A DNA stretch of 64,000 nucleotides from an uncultured Nocardioides sp. (GCF_947488025.1 NZ_CANKYS010000002.1:62001-126000); one strand, 5' to 3'; numbered from the stretch's first letter, positions 52,964-63,728 are shown. Notes: generated from the letters alone by a model not told the origin. Translations and numbers: made by a program.

Positions 52964-54739
52964 CTGAGCGACGTAGAGATCCTTGTAGTTGGGCGCGCCG
53001 AGGGCACCGTCACCGGTCGGGTTCCCGATCTTCTCGCCGAAGGCGAAGAGGTCGTTGCGGAACGCGGTCGGGATGATCGGGTAGTAGTCGGTCGCGATCT
53101 CCTCGTCCAGGGCGCCCCAGGCGTCAGCCTGCTGGTCGAGCTCCATGGTGCCGATCTCGTTCATCTTGTCGTCGATCGCCTGCTCGGAGAACTGCGCGGT
53201 GTTGTAGGTCGCACCGGTGCGGAGCAGGGCCGGGATCATGGTCGAGCCCGACGGCCAGTCGGAGCACCAGTTGACGCCACGCAGGTTGAGCTTCTTGTTG
53301 ATCTTGTTGTCCGGGTCGGTCCAGATCGTGTAGAGCGAGGTCTCGATCGGGACGGGGTAGGACGTGACCGTGAAGCCGGAGTCGGTGAGACCCTTCTCGA
53401 TCTGCTTCTGGGCAGCCTCGACAGTCGGCGAACCGGTGTTGTAGGCCATGTGGATCTCGTAGCCCTCTTCGCCGGCCTCGGCCAGGATCTCCTTGGCCTT
53501 CTCGGGCTGGTAGGTGATCTGCTCGCCGTCGACCTGGTAGTCGGACTTGCCCGCCATGCCGGGAGGCATGACCGAGTTCGCCGGCACGCGGGTCACGCCG
53601 GGGACCTCACCGGAGGCCTGCCACACGCTCTCGTACGGGTAGGCGTAGGCCAGGGCCTTGCGGATCTCCGGGGTGGTCTTGGTGTAGTCCGGCGCCCAGA
53701 AGCTGGTGCACTGGGCCGACTGCTGCACGAGACGCTCGCCCAGGTCGGAGTTGAACTTGGCGTAGTTCTCGGCGGTGATGCTGGCCGAGAGGGCCGTCTG
53801 CGACTCGGTGTTGCCGCTGAGCATCAGCTCGTCGGTCTGGGTCGGGTCGGCAGCGAACTTGAAGATCCACTTGTCGGCGTACTGGTGACGAGCCGGGTCG
53901 GAGTCAGCCGCCCAGGCGTCGTTCTTGACGAGGACGAGCTCCTCGCTCGGGCGGAACGACTCGACCTTGTAGGGGCCGGTCGACAGCGGGCTGCGACCGT
54001 ACTCCGGCGGGTCGGAGACCTTGCCGAGCGGGGCCGGGCCCATCGCCATGAAGGCGCCCCAGTAGTCCATGTCCGGGAAGGGCTGGTTCATCTTGATGGT
54101 GACCGTGCGGGCACCCTCGTCGAAGGTGATGCCGTCGTACTCCTTGCCCTTGTCGGTGTAAGGGCCGTTGTAGGAGTCGGCGTCGAGGAAGTAGGTCTTC
54201 GAGTACTCGGTGCCGGGACCGGACGGGAAGGCCTCGGAGTCGAGCGAACGCTGGATGCCCCAGGCGACCTCCTCCGCGGTGATCGGCTTGCCGTCCTCCC
54301 ACGTGGCGTCCTCACGGATGGTGAAGGTCCACTCCGTGAAGTCGTCGTTGGGCTGGCCCAGGTCGGTGGCGAGGTCGGGGACGAGGATCATCTCGCCCGA
54401 CTCCTCGTCACGGGAGTACTGGGTCAGCGAGCGGTGCGTCAGCGCCTGCTGGATCGAGTTGCCCGTGACCGACCAGCCGTTGGTCGGGTCGAGGTCCTCG
54501 GGGCCCGGGTCGTCCGGCAGGTACACCGTGATGGTGCCGCCGGCCGACGCGCCCTCGACCTCGGGCGCGGGGCCCTGACGCTCCGCGTCCTTGGCGATGG
54601 TCTCCGAAGCGTCCTGGAAACCTTCGCTGCCGCTGCCGTTGTCGCCCTCGTCGTCGTTCCCGCCGCCGCCACCACAGGCGGCGAGGGTCACGAGCGCGGC
54701 GCTGGTGGCGAGTGCTGCCGCCGCCTTGGTCCGTCTCAT
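52961..54739 (-). CDS. oppA: oligopeptide-binding lipoprotein
   Basis: A 592-residue extracytoplasmic binding protein (SBP family 5). Lipobox LVTLAAC gives lipid-modified Cys22, followed by a Gly/Asp linker. Family motifs include GWSVTGNSIQQALTHRSL, WTFTIREDATWEDGKPITAEE, PLSTGPYKVESF and RKALAYAYPYE. Captures peptides outside the membrane for OppBCDF. ATG with GAAAGG 9 nt upstream. Ends within the structured element. Confidence 0.93.
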   Translation of the reverse strand: MRRTKAAAALATSAALVTLAACGGGGGNDDEGDNGSGSEGFQDASETIAKDAERQGPAPEVEGASAGGTITVYLPDDPGPEDLDPTNGWSVTGNSIQQALTHRSLTQYSRDEESGEMILVPDLATDLGQPNDDFTEWTFTIREDATWEDGKPITAEEVAWGIQRSLDSEAFPSGPGTEYSKTYFLDADSYNGPYTDKGKEYDGITFDEGARTVTIKMNQPFPDMDYWGAFMAMGPAPLGKVSDPPEYGRSPLSTGPYKVESFRPSEELVLVKNDAWAADSDPARHQYADKWIFKFAADPTQTDELMLSGNTESQTALSASITAENYAKFNSDLGERLVQQSAQCTSFWAPDYTKTTPEIRKALAYAYPYESVWQASGEVPGVTRVPANSVMPPGMAGKSDYQVDGEQITYQPEKAKEILAEAGEEGYEIHMAYNTGSPTVEAAQKQIEKGLTDSGFTVTSYPVPIETSLYTIWTDPDNKINKKLNLRGVNWCSDWPSGSTMIPALLRTGATYNTAQFSEQAIDDKMNEIGTMELDQQADAWGALDEEIATDYYPIIPTAFRNDLFAFGEKIGNPTGDGALGAPNYKDLYVAQ

Positions 54740-54804
54740 TGTCCAGCCTTTCGTTGTTGTTCGCACACCGGAAGCGCCCGGGTGACGTGTGTGGGAGAAC
54801 CGCC

Positions 54805-55839
54805 TCAGCGGCGGGTCTTGGGGTCGAACGCGTCTCGTACGGCGTCGCCCAGGAGGTTGAGAGCGAGGACCAGCGCCACGACGCCGATCAGCGGCTCCCA
54901 GAGGTAGAGGGGGTAGTTGCTCCAGTAGGGCACCGCGTTGGCGATCGTCTGGCCCCACGAGGCGCTGCCGGTCACGCCGATGCCGAGGAAGGCCAGGCCG
55001 GCCTCCGCCGCCACGAACGCCGGGAGCATCAACGAGATGCTGATGACGATCGGCGCGGTGAGGTTGGGCAGCAGCTCGCGGAACAGGATGCGCCGCGTGG
55101 GCATGCCGAGCACGCGGGCCGCGTGGATGAACTCACGCTCACGCAGCGAGAGCACCTCGCCGCGGATCAGTCGCGCCACGGTCATCCAGCCGAACAGCGA
55201 CAGGATCCCGATGAGCGAGGCGATCTGCACCGTCTCGTAGCTGTCGCTGGTGCCGAACCGGTCGATGATGATCGGGGCGATCGTCAGCGCGGCCAGCAGG
55301 AAGGGGATCGTGAGGAAGAAGTCGATGATGAACGACAGGATCCGGTCGACGACGCCACCGGCGAAACCAGCCACGAGGCCGACCACGATGCCGACCACCG
55401 ACGCGAACAGCGTCGCCGCGCCCGCGATGATGAGGGACGTGCGGCAGCCGTAGATCCAGTGGGCCAGGTTGTCGGCACCGGTGCGCGGAGCGATGCCGAA
55501 GGGATGCTCGGGATCGAACTCGTGGAACGGCGGGCCCGTCTTGGGGTAGCCCACGCCGGGCTCGGCGAAGTTGCACTCGAGGACCTCGCACGCACTGACC
55601 GTGTCGAGGCTGACCCCGAACGCCTTGGCGATCAGGTCGGCGAAGATCGCGACCAGGATGAAGAAGAGCACGACGATCGCGCAGACGACCGCGATCTTGT
55701 CCTTCCGCAACCGGGCGAACGCGATCTGCATCGGCGACTTGCCGGCAATCTCCTTGCCCTGCTTGCTGTTCGGGTCGGTGACTTCCGCTTCGTCGCTGAG
55801 CGAGCCCAGGGTCTCGGGCCCTGTCGCTGGTGCCGACAT
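54805..55839 (-). CDS. oppC: oligopeptide ABC transporter permease C
   Basis: A 344-residue permease; an acidic cytoplasmic N terminus is followed by six helices starting IAVVCAIVVLFFILVAIFADL. A 60-residue outer loop with two Cys (SACEVLECNF) follows helix 1. The coupling loop is REFIHAARVLGMPTRRILFRELLPN. First gene of the operon, an unusual place: order is C-A-B-D-F. GGGGAG lies just before the ATG. Confidence 0.92.
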   Translation of the reverse strand: MSAPATGPETLGSLSDEAEVTDPNSKQGKEIAGKSPMQIAFARLRKDKIAVVCAIVVLFFILVAIFADLIAKAFGVSLDTVSACEVLECNFAEPGVGYPKTGPPFHEFDPEHPFGIAPRTGADNLAHWIYGCRTSLIIAGAATLFASVVGIVVGLVAGFAGGVVDRILSFIIDFFLTIPFLLAALTIAPIIIDRFGTSDSYETVQIASLIGILSLFGWMTVARLIRGEVLSLREREFIHAARVLGMPTRRILFRELLPNLTAPIVISISLMLPAFVAAEAGLAFLGIGVTGSASWGQTIANAVPYWSNYPLYLWEPLIGVVALVLALNLLGDAVRDAFDPKTRR

Positions 55840-55905
55840 TCTCTCCCCATCACGTTCGGGTTGGGTGGCGTCCTGCGGGCCCCTCCGGGGACCGCGCCGA
55901 ACGGG

Positions 55906-55960
55906 ACTCTATGTGACCTGCGACGCGTGGACGATCACCGACGGGTAACGATCCCGTTAC
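55906..55960 (-). promoter_or_regulatory. opp promoter region and upstream palindrome
   Basis: Minus strand: TAGAGT (complement of 55906-55911) is the best -10, leaving a leader of about 60 nt before oppC. Upstream lies the palindrome GTAACG-ATCC-CGTTAC (55945-55960), between two CGACGCGT copies (55920s and about 55960-55967). It is placed for an activator or repressor; no regulator gene is adjacent. Confidence 0.5.
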
Positions 55961-56010
55961 GACGCGTTGGCCCCGCGGTCGCCACCCAGCCCCGGCAAAC
56001 GTGCGGGAGA

Positions 56011-57804
56011 TCACTCTCCCGGCGGGACGTCCTTCACGGGCGGCGCATCGACACCGGCTTCCTTGCGCTGCTCCGCCGTGATGGGGGCGGGCGCTGCCGT
56101 GAGCGGGTCGTAGCCGCCTCCGGACTTCGGGAACGCGATCACGTCGCGGATGGAGTCGGTGCCCGCGAGCAGCGCGACGATGCGGTCCATGCCGACAGCG
56201 ATCCCGCCGTGGGGCGGCGCGCCGAACTTGAAGGCGTCGAGCAGGAAGCCGAACTTCTCCTGCGCCTCGTCCTCCGACAGGCCCATGACCGAGAAGACGC
56301 GCTTCTGGACGTCCCCGCGGTGGATACGGATGGACCCGCCACCGAGCTCGTTGCCGTTGCAGACGATGTCGTAGGCGTAGGCGAGCGCGCTTCCAGGGTC
56401 GGTGTCGAAGGTGTCGGCGAACTCCGGCTTGGGGCTGGTGAAGGCGTGGTGCACGGCCGTCCACGCCCCGGCACCGACGGCGACGTCGCCGCTGGCGACC
56501 GCGTCGGAGCTCGGCTCGAACAACGGGGCGTCGACGACCCAGGTGAAGGCGAAGGTGGAGTCGTCGAGCATGTCTCCGCGCCGACCGATCTCGAGGCGGG
56601 CAGCGCCCAGCAGGGCGCGGCTGCTCTTGGCCGGCCCTGCGGCGAAGAAGATGCAGTCGCCGGGCCCGGCGCCGACGTGGGCGGCCAGGCCCTCGCGCTC
56701 GGCGTCGGTGAGGTTCTTCGCCACCGGTCCCCCGAGCTCGCCGTCCTCGGCGATCGTGACGTACGCCAGGCCCTTGGCGCCGCGCTGCTTGGCCCAGTCC
56801 TGCCAGGCGTCGAACTGGCGACGCGGCTGGCTGCCGCCGCCGGGCATCACCACGGCGCCCACGTAGTCGGCCTGGAACACGCGGAACGTGGTGTCCTTGA
56901 AGTAGTCGGTGCACTCGACGAGCTCGAGGCCCATGCGGAGGTCGGGCTTGTCGGAGCCGAACCTCGCCATCGCGTCGGCGTACGTCATCCGCGGCAGCGG
57001 ACGCTCGATGGTGTGGCCGGCCTGGGCCCACATGGCCTCGAGGACGTCCTCCATGAGGGTGATGACGTCCTCCTGGTCCACGAAGCTCATCTCGATGTCG
57101 AGCTGGGTGAACTCGGGCTGCCGGTCGGCGCGGAAGTCCTCGTCGCGGTAGCACCGGGCGATCTGGTAGTAGCGCTCCATGCCGCCGACCATCAGCAGCT
57201 GCTTGAACAGCTGCGGGCTCTGCGGCAGGGCGTACCAGCTGCCGGGGGCGAGGCGGGCCGGCACCAGGAAGTCGCGAGCGCCCTCGGGGGTGGAGCGGGT
57301 CAGGGTCGGGGTCTCGACCTCGACGAAGTCGCGGGCGTCGAGGACGTCGCGGGCGGCCTTGTTGATCTTGCTGCGCAGGCGCAGGGCGGCGTTGGGACCC
57401 GAGCGGCGCAGGTCGAGGTAGCGGTGCTTGAGGCGCGCCTCCTCGCCGACCTCGCCGCCCTTGTGGCCGGACGCGTCGTCGATCGGGAACGGCAGCGGGT
57501 CGGAGGTGGAGAGCACCTCGACCCCGGTCGCGACGACCTCGACCTCGCCGGTCGCGAGGTTGGGGTTCTCGTTGCCCTCCTTGCGCGCGACGACCTCGCC
57601 GACCACCTTCAGGCAGAACTCGCTGCGGAGGCTGTGCGCGACGGCCTCGTCGCGCACGACGACCTGCACCACGCCGCTGCGCTCGCGGAGGTCCAGGAAC
57701 GCGACCCCGCCGTGATCGCGCCGACGCGCCACCCATCCGGCGAGGGTGACGGTCTGGCCGACGTTCTCGGCGCGCAGGGCGCCGGCGTCATGGGTGCGGA
57801 TCAC
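56011..57804 (-). CDS. aspS: aspartyl-tRNA synthetase
   Basis: A 597-residue bacterial-type synthetase: OB anticodon-binding domain (1-110), catalytic core with motif 2 near [18 protein letters not shown], a GAD insertion, and motif 3 in [14 protein letters not shown]. Length and the large insertion fit bacterial AspRS. If the organism lacks asparagine synthetase routes the enzyme may be non-discriminating; sequence alone does not decide. GTG start overlaps the hisS stop by 4 nt. Confidence 0.97.
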   Translation of the reverse strand: MIRTHDAGALRAENVGQTVTLAGWVARRRDHGGVAFLDLRERSGVVQVVVRDEAVAHSLRSEFCLKVVGEVVARKEGNENPNLATGEVEVVATGVEVLSTSDPLPFPIDDASGHKGGEVGEEARLKHRYLDLRRSGPNAALRLRSKINKAARDVLDARDFVEVETPTLTRSTPEGARDFLVPARLAPGSWYALPQSPQLFKQLLMVGGMERYYQIARCYRDEDFRADRQPEFTQLDIEMSFVDQEDVITLMEDVLEAMWAQAGHTIERPLPRMTYADAMARFGSDKPDLRMGLELVECTDYFKDTTFRVFQADYVGAVVMPGGGSQPRRQFDAWQDWAKQRGAKGLAYVTIAEDGELGGPVAKNLTDAEREGLAAHVGAGPGDCIFFAAGPAKSSRALLGAARLEIGRRGDMLDDSTFAFTWVVDAPLFEPSSDAVASGDVAVGAGAWTAVHHAFTSPKPEFADTFDTDPGSALAYAYDIVCNGNELGGGSIRIHRGDVQKRVFSVMGLSEDEAQEKFGFLLDAFKFGAPPHGGIAVGMDRIVALLAGTDSIRDVIAFPKSGGGYDPLTAAPAPITAEQRKEAGVDAPPVKDVPPGE

Positions 57805-59162
57805 TTGTTCTCCTCAGAGGTGCTGACGGTGCTGGCTGTGCTGACGATGGTGGGCCGGAGGTCGTGCTCCGGCGGCGCCCAGGTGGCGGGGTCGGCCTCG
57901 ACCTGCTCCCCGGTGCGGATGTCCTTGACCTGGCTCGTGCCGTCGGCCTGGACGAACCAGACGAACGGGATCCCGCGGCGCTCGGCGAAACGGATCTGCT
58001 TGCCGAACTTCGCCGGGGTGGGGGCGACCTCGCACGCGATGTCCCGCGCGCGGAGCCCCGCGGCGACGCGGGTGCTGGCGGCCCGGTCGTCCTCGCTGTT
58101 GAGCGCGACGAGCACGACGCTCGGCACCGGCCGGCTGCCGGACAGGACACCGTCGGAGATGAGCGGGATGAGGGTGCGGGAGACCCCGAAGGAGACCCCG
58201 ACGCCGGGATAGGTCGTACGACCGTCGCTGGCGAGCGCGTCGTAGCGCCCTCCCCCGCCGACGGACTTGAGGCGCTCGTAGCCCTCCATGAAGATCTCGA
58301 CGACCGTGCCGGTGTAGTAGTCGAGACCGCGCGCGATGCGCAGGTTGGCCTCCACGCCCACGGTGTCGCCGGCGACGGCGCGACAACCCTCGACCACGGC
58401 GGCGAGCTCCTCGAGGCCCTGGTCGAGCAGCTCGTCGCTCACCCCGAGCGCGCGGACCCGCTCGACGAACGAGGTGTCCTCGACGCGGATGGTGGCGAGC
58501 TCGAGGCACCGCTGCGCCTGCTCCGGGGTGGCACCGACCCGCTCGACGAGCATGGTGGCGACCTCGTCGGCGGGGAGCTTGTCGAGCTTGTCGATCACCC
58601 GGATGGCGTCGGTGACGTCGTCGATGCCGAGTCCGCGGTAGAAGCCCTGGATCAGCTTGCGGTTGTTGAACTGGAACGACACCCGCGGGATGGGCAGCCG
58701 GCCGAGCGCGTCGACCATCACCGCCATCACCTCGACGTCGTGGTGGAAGGGCAGCTCGTCACGTCCGACGATGTCGACGTCGGCCTGGGTGAACTGGCGG
58801 TAGCGGCCCTCCTGGGGTCGCTCACCACGCCACGCGGGCTGCACCTGGAAGCGTCGGAACGGGAACTCGAGGTGGCCCGCGTGCTCGAGGACGTAGCGCG
58901 CGAAGGGCACCGTGAGGTCGAAGTGGAGGCCCAGCTCGGCCTTCGCGTCGGGCTCGGCGGCGATGCGCTGGAGGACGTAGATCTCCTTGTCCACCTCGCC
59001 GCCCTTGGCCAGTCGCTCGATCGGCTCGACGACCCGGGTCTCGATGTTGGCGAAGCCGTGCAGCTCGAAGGTGCGCGAGACCGAGGCGATCACCTCGCGC
59101 TCGACGGCGCGCTGCGCAGGCAGCAGCTCGGGGAACCCGCTCAGCGGGGCGATCTTGCTCAT
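57801..59162 (-). CDS. hisS: histidyl-tRNA synthetase
   Basis: A 453-residue class II synthetase: motif 1 near [15 protein letters not shown], motif 2 [41 protein letters not shown] (His binding) and GGGGRYD, then the anticodon domain. The C-terminal 40 residues, ending [13 protein letters not shown], are a low-complexity tail. Shares one base with the upstream MBL gene (TGATG). Confidence 0.97.
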   Translation of the reverse strand: MSKIAPLSGFPELLPAQRAVEREVIASVSRTFELHGFANIETRVVEPIERLAKGGEVDKEIYVLQRIAAEPDAKAELGLHFDLTVPFARYVLEHAGHLEFPFRRFQVQPAWRGERPQEGRYRQFTQADVDIVGRDELPFHHDVEVMAVMVDALGRLPIPRVSFQFNNRKLIQGFYRGLGIDDVTDAIRVIDKLDKLPADEVATMLVERVGATPEQAQRCLELATIRVEDTSFVERVRALGVSDELLDQGLEELAAVVEGCRAVAGDTVGVEANLRIARGLDYYTGTVVEIFMEGYERLKSVGGGGRYDALASDGRTTYPGVGVSFGVSRTLIPLISDGVLSGSRPVPSVVLVALNSEDDRAASTRVAAGLRARDIACEVAPTPAKFGKQIRFAERRGIPFVWFVQADGTSQVKDIRTGEQVEADPATWAPPEHDLRPTIVSTASTVSTSEENK

Positions 59163-59908
59163 CAGTGGTCCTGGGTGAGGTCTCGGGGAAGGTCTTGAGG
59201 AAGGTCTTGGAGGAAGGGGTTGGTGGCACGCTCGCGCCCGATGGAGGTCTGCTCGCCGTGGCCCGGCAGCACCACGATGTCGTCGGCGAGCGGCAGCACC
59301 TTCTCGGTGAGGCTGCGCAGCATCGTGGCGTGGTCGCCGCCGGGCAGGTCGGTGCGCCCGATCGACCCCGCGAAGAGCAGGTCGCCGGAGAACATCACCT
59401 CCGAGACGTCCTGTCGCACGGGGGGCTCCGCCCCCCGTGTGCCCCCCGCAGAGGCGAGGAACGGCGTCCGGAAGGTCACCGATCCCTCGGTGTGGCCCGG
59501 CGTGTGGTCGACGACGAACCTGAGCCCGGCGAGCTCGAGCTCGGCGAGGTCGCTCAGCTCCCGCACGTCGTCGGGCTCGGCCCACGAGTAGTCGCCACCG
59601 AGCAGCATCTGGGTCGTCTCGGGGCTCATCCCGGCCATCGGGTCGGAGAGCAGGTGCCGGTCCGACGGGTGGATCCAGGCCGTGGCGTCGTAGGTGCCCG
59701 CGACCGGCGCGACGCACCACATGTGGTCGACGTGGCCGTGGGTGACCAGGACGCTCACCGGCTTGAGCCGGTGCTCACGGACGACCTGGTCGACACCTGC
59801 CGCGGAGTCCTTGCCCGGATCGATGACCACGCACTCAGACCCGGGACCCGTCGCCACGACGTAGCAGTTGGTCCCCCAGGGTCCGGCGGGGAAGCCGGCG
59901 ATGAACAC
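59162..59908 (-). CDS. MBL-fold hydrolase, glyoxalase-II-like
   Basis: A 248-residue metallo-beta-lactamase-fold protein. THGHVDHMW is the metal motif (HxHxDH), with GHTEGSVTF and SGDLLFAGSIGRTDLPGG giving further ligands and VVLPGHGEQTSIGRE the last His. Such proteins, often found before hisS, hydrolyse thioesters of the lactoylglutathione or mycothiol type; substrate unproven. The last 14 residues are a tandem repeat (LQDLPQDLPRDLTQDH). GTG start, AAGGA upstream. Confidence 0.88.
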   Translation of the reverse strand: MFIAGFPAGPWGTNCYVVATGPGSECVVIDPGKDSAAGVDQVVREHRLKPVSVLVTHGHVDHMWCVAPVAGTYDATAWIHPSDRHLLSDPMAGMSPETTQMLLGGDYSWAEPDDVRELSDLAELELAGLRFVVDHTPGHTEGSVTFRTPFLASAGGTRGAEPPVRQDVSEVMFSGDLLFAGSIGRTDLPGGDHATMLRSLTEKVLPLADDIVVLPGHGEQTSIGRERATNPFLQDLPQDLPRDLTQDH

Positions 59909-59996
59909 GGGCGTCAGTCCTTGCTGGTCGTCGTACTCCTGCTTGCGGTGGGAAGCCTACCGAGGGCACTCCGGGCCATGACTACGATGGGCGACC
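59909..59996. promoter_or_regulatory. divergent promoters of the MBL-hisS-aspS unit and the DUF349 gene
   Basis: Plus: TACGAT (59983-59988), 8 nt before ATG 59997 (leaderless). Minus: TAGGCT (complement of 59954-59959), leaving about 40 nt of leader with an AAGGA site for the MBL gene. Confidence 0.55.
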
Positions 59997-61259
59997 ATGA
60001 GCGCCGACAAGCAGTCCCGAGACGACGCGACCCCGGATCAGCAGCCCTGGGGTCGGGTGGCCGAGGACGGCACCGTCTTTGTCCGAACCGCCGATGGCGA
60101 GCGTCCCGTGGGGTCCTACGAGGCCGGCACGTCCGAGGAGGCGCTGGAGTTCTTCACCAAGCGCTACGAGGAGCTGGAGGGCAAGGTCCACCTGCTCGAG
60201 CAGCGCGTCACGTCGGGCCGGCTCGCTCCCGAGGAGGCGACCTCGTCGGCGAAGGCGCTGCGCGAGCAGGTCGTGGACGCCCACGCGGTCGGTGACCTCG
60301 TGTCCCTCGCCGCGCGGCTCGACGCGCTCGCCCCCGTCATCGCCGTCCAGCGCTCGGCGCGCAAGGAGGAGCGGGCCCAGAAGACCGCCGAGTCGAAGGC
60401 GGCCAAGGAGAAGCTCGTCGCCGAGGCCGAGCGGCTCGCCGAGGGTACCGACTGGCGCAACGGCGCCAACCGGCTGCGCGAGCTGCTGGCGACGTGGAAG
60501 GAGCTGCCCCGGCTCGACCGGGCCACCGACGACGCCCTGTGGCGCCGGTTCTCCACCGCGCGGACGACGTACACCCGGCACCGCAAGGCGCACTTCGCCG
60601 AGGAGCACGAGCGCCGCGACTCCGCCCGGGTGATCAAGGAGCGGCTCGCGAAGGAGGCCGAGGCCCTCTCGTCCTCGACCGAGTGGGGCCCGACCGCCGG
60701 CAGGTACCGCGACCTGATGCGCGAGTGGAAGGCCGCCGGCCCCGCACCGCGCGACGTCGACGACAAGCTCTGGCAGCGATTCCGTGGCGCCCAGGACACC
60801 TTCTTCGGTGCCCGCGACGCCGCCAACGCCGCGCTCGACGAGGAGTTCGCGGCCAACGCCGAGGTCAAGGACGCGATCCTGGTCGAGGCCGAGGCCCTGG
60901 TCCCCGTGACGGACGTCGAGGCCGCCAAGAAGGCCTTCCGCGACCTGGCCGACCGCTGGGACGCCGCCGGCAAGGTGCCGCGCGACCGGATGAAGGAGCT
61001 CGAGGGACGGATGCGGAAGGTCGAGCAGGCCATCCGCGCGGTCGAGGACGAGCAGTGGAGCCGGAGCGACCCGGAGAAGTCCGCCCGCGCCGACGACATG
61101 ATCGGCAAGCTCGAGGCCGGCATCGCCGAGACGCAGGCCAAGCTCGACAAGGCCTCCGCTGCCGGCGACGAGCGGCGCGTGAAGGACCTCGAGTCCGAGC
61201 TCGCCAACAAGCAGGCCTTCCTCGACATGGCGAAGAAGGCAGCCGCCGACTTCGGCTGA
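59997..61259 (+). CDS. DUF349 repeat protein
   Basis: A 420-residue, highly helical, charged protein. A short N-terminal beta part (WGRVAEDGTVFVRTADGERPV) is followed by about four DUF349 units, each with a W-K/RxL or WxxAG core (for example DWRNGANRLRELLATWKELP and DRWDAAGKVPRD). The C terminus is a coiled coil (KLEAGIAETQAKLDKASAAG). DUF349 proteins are cytoplasmic and mostly uncharacterised. ATG 8 nt after TACGAT. The stop overlaps the start of a repeat array. Confidence 0.9.
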   Translation: MSADKQSRDDATPDQQPWGRVAEDGTVFVRTADGERPVGSYEAGTSEEALEFFTKRYEELEGKVHLLEQRVTSGRLAPEEATSSAKALREQVVDAHAVGDLVSLAARLDALAPVIAVQRSARKEERAQKTAESKAAKEKLVAEAERLAEGTDWRNGANRLRELLATWKELPRLDRATDDALWRRFSTARTTYTRHRKAHFAEEHERRDSARVIKERLAKEAEALSSSTEWGPTAGRYRDLMREWKAAGPAPRDVDDKLWQRFRGAQDTFFGARDAANAALDEEFAANAEVKDAILVEAEALVPVTDVEAAKKAFRDLADRWDAAGKVPRDRMKELEGRMRKVEQAIRAVEDEQWSRSDPEKSARADDMIGKLEAGIAETQAKLDKASAAGDERRVKDLESELANKQAFLDMAKKAAADFG

Positions 61260-61436
61260 CCGGGCAGTTCCTGCCCGTCTGGCCCGCCGACCGGGCGCTT
61301 CCTGCCCGTCTCGCGCGCCGACCGGGCGCTTCCTGCCCGTCTCGCGCGCCGACCGGGCAGTTCCTCGTGCTTGAACCGGCAGGAAGTGCCCGCTCACGTC
61401 CACGGACGGGCAGGAAGTGCCCGCTCACGTGTGGTG
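61258..61436. repeat. 31-bp-period palindromic repeat array between DUF349 gene and rel
   Basis: Three full 31-bp units (61258-61288, 61289-61319, 61320-61350) and a partial one (61351-61365) share GACCGGGC(A/G)(G/C)TTCCTGCCC-like cores. Two units in opposite orientation follow, again 31 bp apart (61378-61399 and 61409-61430, identical 22 nt). Most cores can form hairpins, e.g. CGGGCAG-TTC-CTGCCCG (61261-61277). The array fills the space between two convergent stop codons. Confidence 0.8.
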
Positions 61437-63722
61437 CTAGGCGGTGACGCGGTAGGCGTCGAAGACGCCCGGGACCGCGCGAACCGCGCGGAGCACGCCG
61501 TCGAGGTGGGCGGCATCGGCCATCTCGAAGGAGAAGCGGCTCTTGGCGACCCGGTCGCGGGTGGTGGAGAGCGTCGCGCTGAGGATGTTCACGTGGGCGT
61601 CGGAGAGCGCCATCGTGATGTCGGAGAGCAGGCGGGCGCGGTCGAGGGCCTCGACCTGGATGTTGACCAGGAACGTCGACTGCGACGTCGGGGCCCACTC
61701 CACCTCGAGCACGCGCTCGGGCTGGCCGAGCAGGCTGGAGGCGTTCGTGCAGTCTTTGCGGTGCACCGACACTCCCCCGCCCTTCGTGACGAAGCCGAGG
61801 ATCGGGTCGGGCGGCACCGGGGTGCAGCACTTGGCGAGCTTGACCCAGAGGTCGTCGACGCCCTTCACGATGACGCCGGAGTCGGTCGGCCCGCGCTTGG
61901 CTGCACGCGAGCGACCGGTGATCGTGACGCCCTCCGAGAGGTCCTCCTGGGCCCCGTCGTCGCCGCCGTGCAGGTCGATGACACGACGTACGACGGCCTG
62001 GGCGCTGAGGTTGCCCTCCCCGACCGCGGCGTAGAGCGCCGAGACGTCGGCGTGGTGGAAGTGCTCGGCGACGAGCGCGAGCACGTCGTGGGTCATCAAG
62101 CGGTTGAGGGGCAGGCCCTCCTTGCGCATGAGCTTGGCGATCTGGTCCTTGCCACGCTCGATCGCCTCGTCGCGGCGCTCCTTGGTGAACCACTGGCGGA
62201 TCTTGGAGCGGGCACGCGGCGACTGGACGAAGTTGAGCCAGTCGCGCGAGGGGCCCGACGTGGGCGACTTGGAGGTGAAGACCTCGACGACGTCGCCGTT
62301 GTCGAGCGTGGACTCGAGCGGGACCAGCCGGCCGTTGACCCGGGAGCCGATGGTGTGGTGGCCGACCTCCGTGTGGACGGCGTACGCGAAGTCGACGGGC
62401 GTCGCCCCCATCGGCAACGGGATCACGTCGCCGCGCGGGGTGAAGACGTAGACCTGCTGCTGGTTCATCTCGAAGCGCAGTGACTCCAGGAACTCGCCCG
62501 GGTCCTCGACCTCGGACTGCCAGTCGAGGAGCTGGCGCAGCCAGGTCAGGTCGTCCTTGTCGCCGAGGCGGTCGGTGTCGACGCCGGCCTTCGAGTTCTC
62601 CTTGTACTTCCAGTGCGCCGCGACGCCGTACTCGGCACGGCGGTGCTGGGCGAAGGTGCGGATCTGCACCTCGACCGGCTTGCCCTGCGGGCCGATGACC
62701 GTCGTGTGGAGCGACTGGTACATGTTGAACTTCGGCATCGCGACGTAGTCCTTGAACCGCCCCAGCACCGGGTTCCACCGGGAGTGGATCACGCCGAGGG
62801 CGCTGTAGCAGTCGCGGTCCTCGTCGACGAGGATCCGGATGCCGACCAGGTCGTAGATGTCGGAGAAGTCGCGGCCGCCGACGATCATCTTCTGGTAGAT
62901 CGAGTAGTAGTGCTTGGGCCGGCCGGTGACCTTGGCGTTGATGCGCGAGCCCTTGAGGTCCTGCTCGATCTCGGCGACGACCTCGGCGAGGAACTGGTCG
63001 CGGGAGGGCGCCCGCTCGGCGACCATCCGCACGATCTCGTCGTAGATCTTCGGGTGGAGCGTCGCGAACGCGAGGTCCTCGAGCTCCCACTTGAGGGTGT
63101 TCATGCCGAGGCGGTGGGCCAGCGGCGCGTAGATGTCGAGCGTCTCGCGGCTCGAGCGCTCCTGCGAGGCCGCCGGGACGTAGCGCAGCGTGCGCATGTT
63201 GTGCAGGCGGTCGGCGAGCTTGATCACCAGCACGCGGATGTCGCGCGACATCGCCACGATCATCTTGCGGATGGTCTCGGCCTGCGCCGAGTCGCCGTAC
63301 TGCACCTTGTCGAGCTTGGTGACGCCGTCGACCAGCAGCGCGACCTCGTCACCGAAGTCGGCGCGCAGGGCCTCCAGCGTGTAGGGCGTGTCCTCGACCG
63401 TGTCGTGGAGCAGCGCCGCGACCAGCGTCGGCTCGGTCATGCCGATGTCGGCGAGGATCGTGGTGACCGCGAGCGGGTGGGTGATGTAGGGGTCGCCGCT
63501 CTTGCGCATCTGGCCGGTGTGCCACTTGTCGGCGACCGCGTAGGCGCGCTCGAGCAGCGCCAGGTCGGCCTTCGGGTGGTTGGCCCGCACGGCGCGGAAG
63601 AGGGGCTCGAGGACCGGGTTGGACGAGGGCGGACGGGTGCCGACCCGGGCGAGCCGGGCCCGCATCCCGCGCGCTGTCAGAGGCGCCTTGGCGTCCTGCG
63701 CGGGTGCCGGGTCCTCTGCCAT
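61437..63722 (-). CDS. rel: bifunctional (p)ppGpp synthetase/hydrolase
   Basis: A 761-residue RelA/SpoT protein: HD hydrolase domain with HDTVEDT and the [12 protein letters not shown] segment, synthetase domain ([34 protein letters not shown]), TGS ([31 protein letters not shown]), zinc-finger region [14 protein letters not shown] and C-terminal ACT. It makes and degrades (p)ppGpp for the stringent response. ATG 6 nt after TAGACT. Downstream of apt, as commonly seen in actinobacteria. Confidence 0.97.
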   Translation of the reverse strand: MAEDPAPAQDAKAPLTARGMRARLARVGTRPPSSNPVLEPLFRAVRANHPKADLALLERAYAVADKWHTGQMRKSGDPYITHPLAVTTILADIGMTEPTLVAALLHDTVEDTPYTLEALRADFGDEVALLVDGVTKLDKVQYGDSAQAETIRKMIVAMSRDIRVLVIKLADRLHNMRTLRYVPAASQERSSRETLDIYAPLAHRLGMNTLKWELEDLAFATLHPKIYDEIVRMVAERAPSRDQFLAEVVAEIEQDLKGSRINAKVTGRPKHYYSIYQKMIVGGRDFSDIYDLVGIRILVDEDRDCYSALGVIHSRWNPVLGRFKDYVAMPKFNMYQSLHTTVIGPQGKPVEVQIRTFAQHRRAEYGVAAHWKYKENSKAGVDTDRLGDKDDLTWLRQLLDWQSEVEDPGEFLESLRFEMNQQQVYVFTPRGDVIPLPMGATPVDFAYAVHTEVGHHTIGSRVNGRLVPLESTLDNGDVVEVFTSKSPTSGPSRDWLNFVQSPRARSKIRQWFTKERRDEAIERGKDQIAKLMRKEGLPLNRLMTHDVLALVAEHFHHADVSALYAAVGEGNLSAQAVVRRVIDLHGGDDGAQEDLSEGVTITGRSRAAKRGPTDSGVIVKGVDDLWVKLAKCCTPVPPDPILGFVTKGGGVSVHRKDCTNASSLLGQPERVLEVEWAPTSQSTFLVNIQVEALDRARLLSDITMALSDAHVNILSATLSTTRDRVAKSRFSFEMADAAHLDGVLRAVRAVPGVFDAYRVTA

Positions 63723-63728
63723 TGGACC

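Noticed and set aside
61258..61436. CRISPR array.
   Set aside because: The units are contiguous with no spacers, change orientation, and no cas gene is near.
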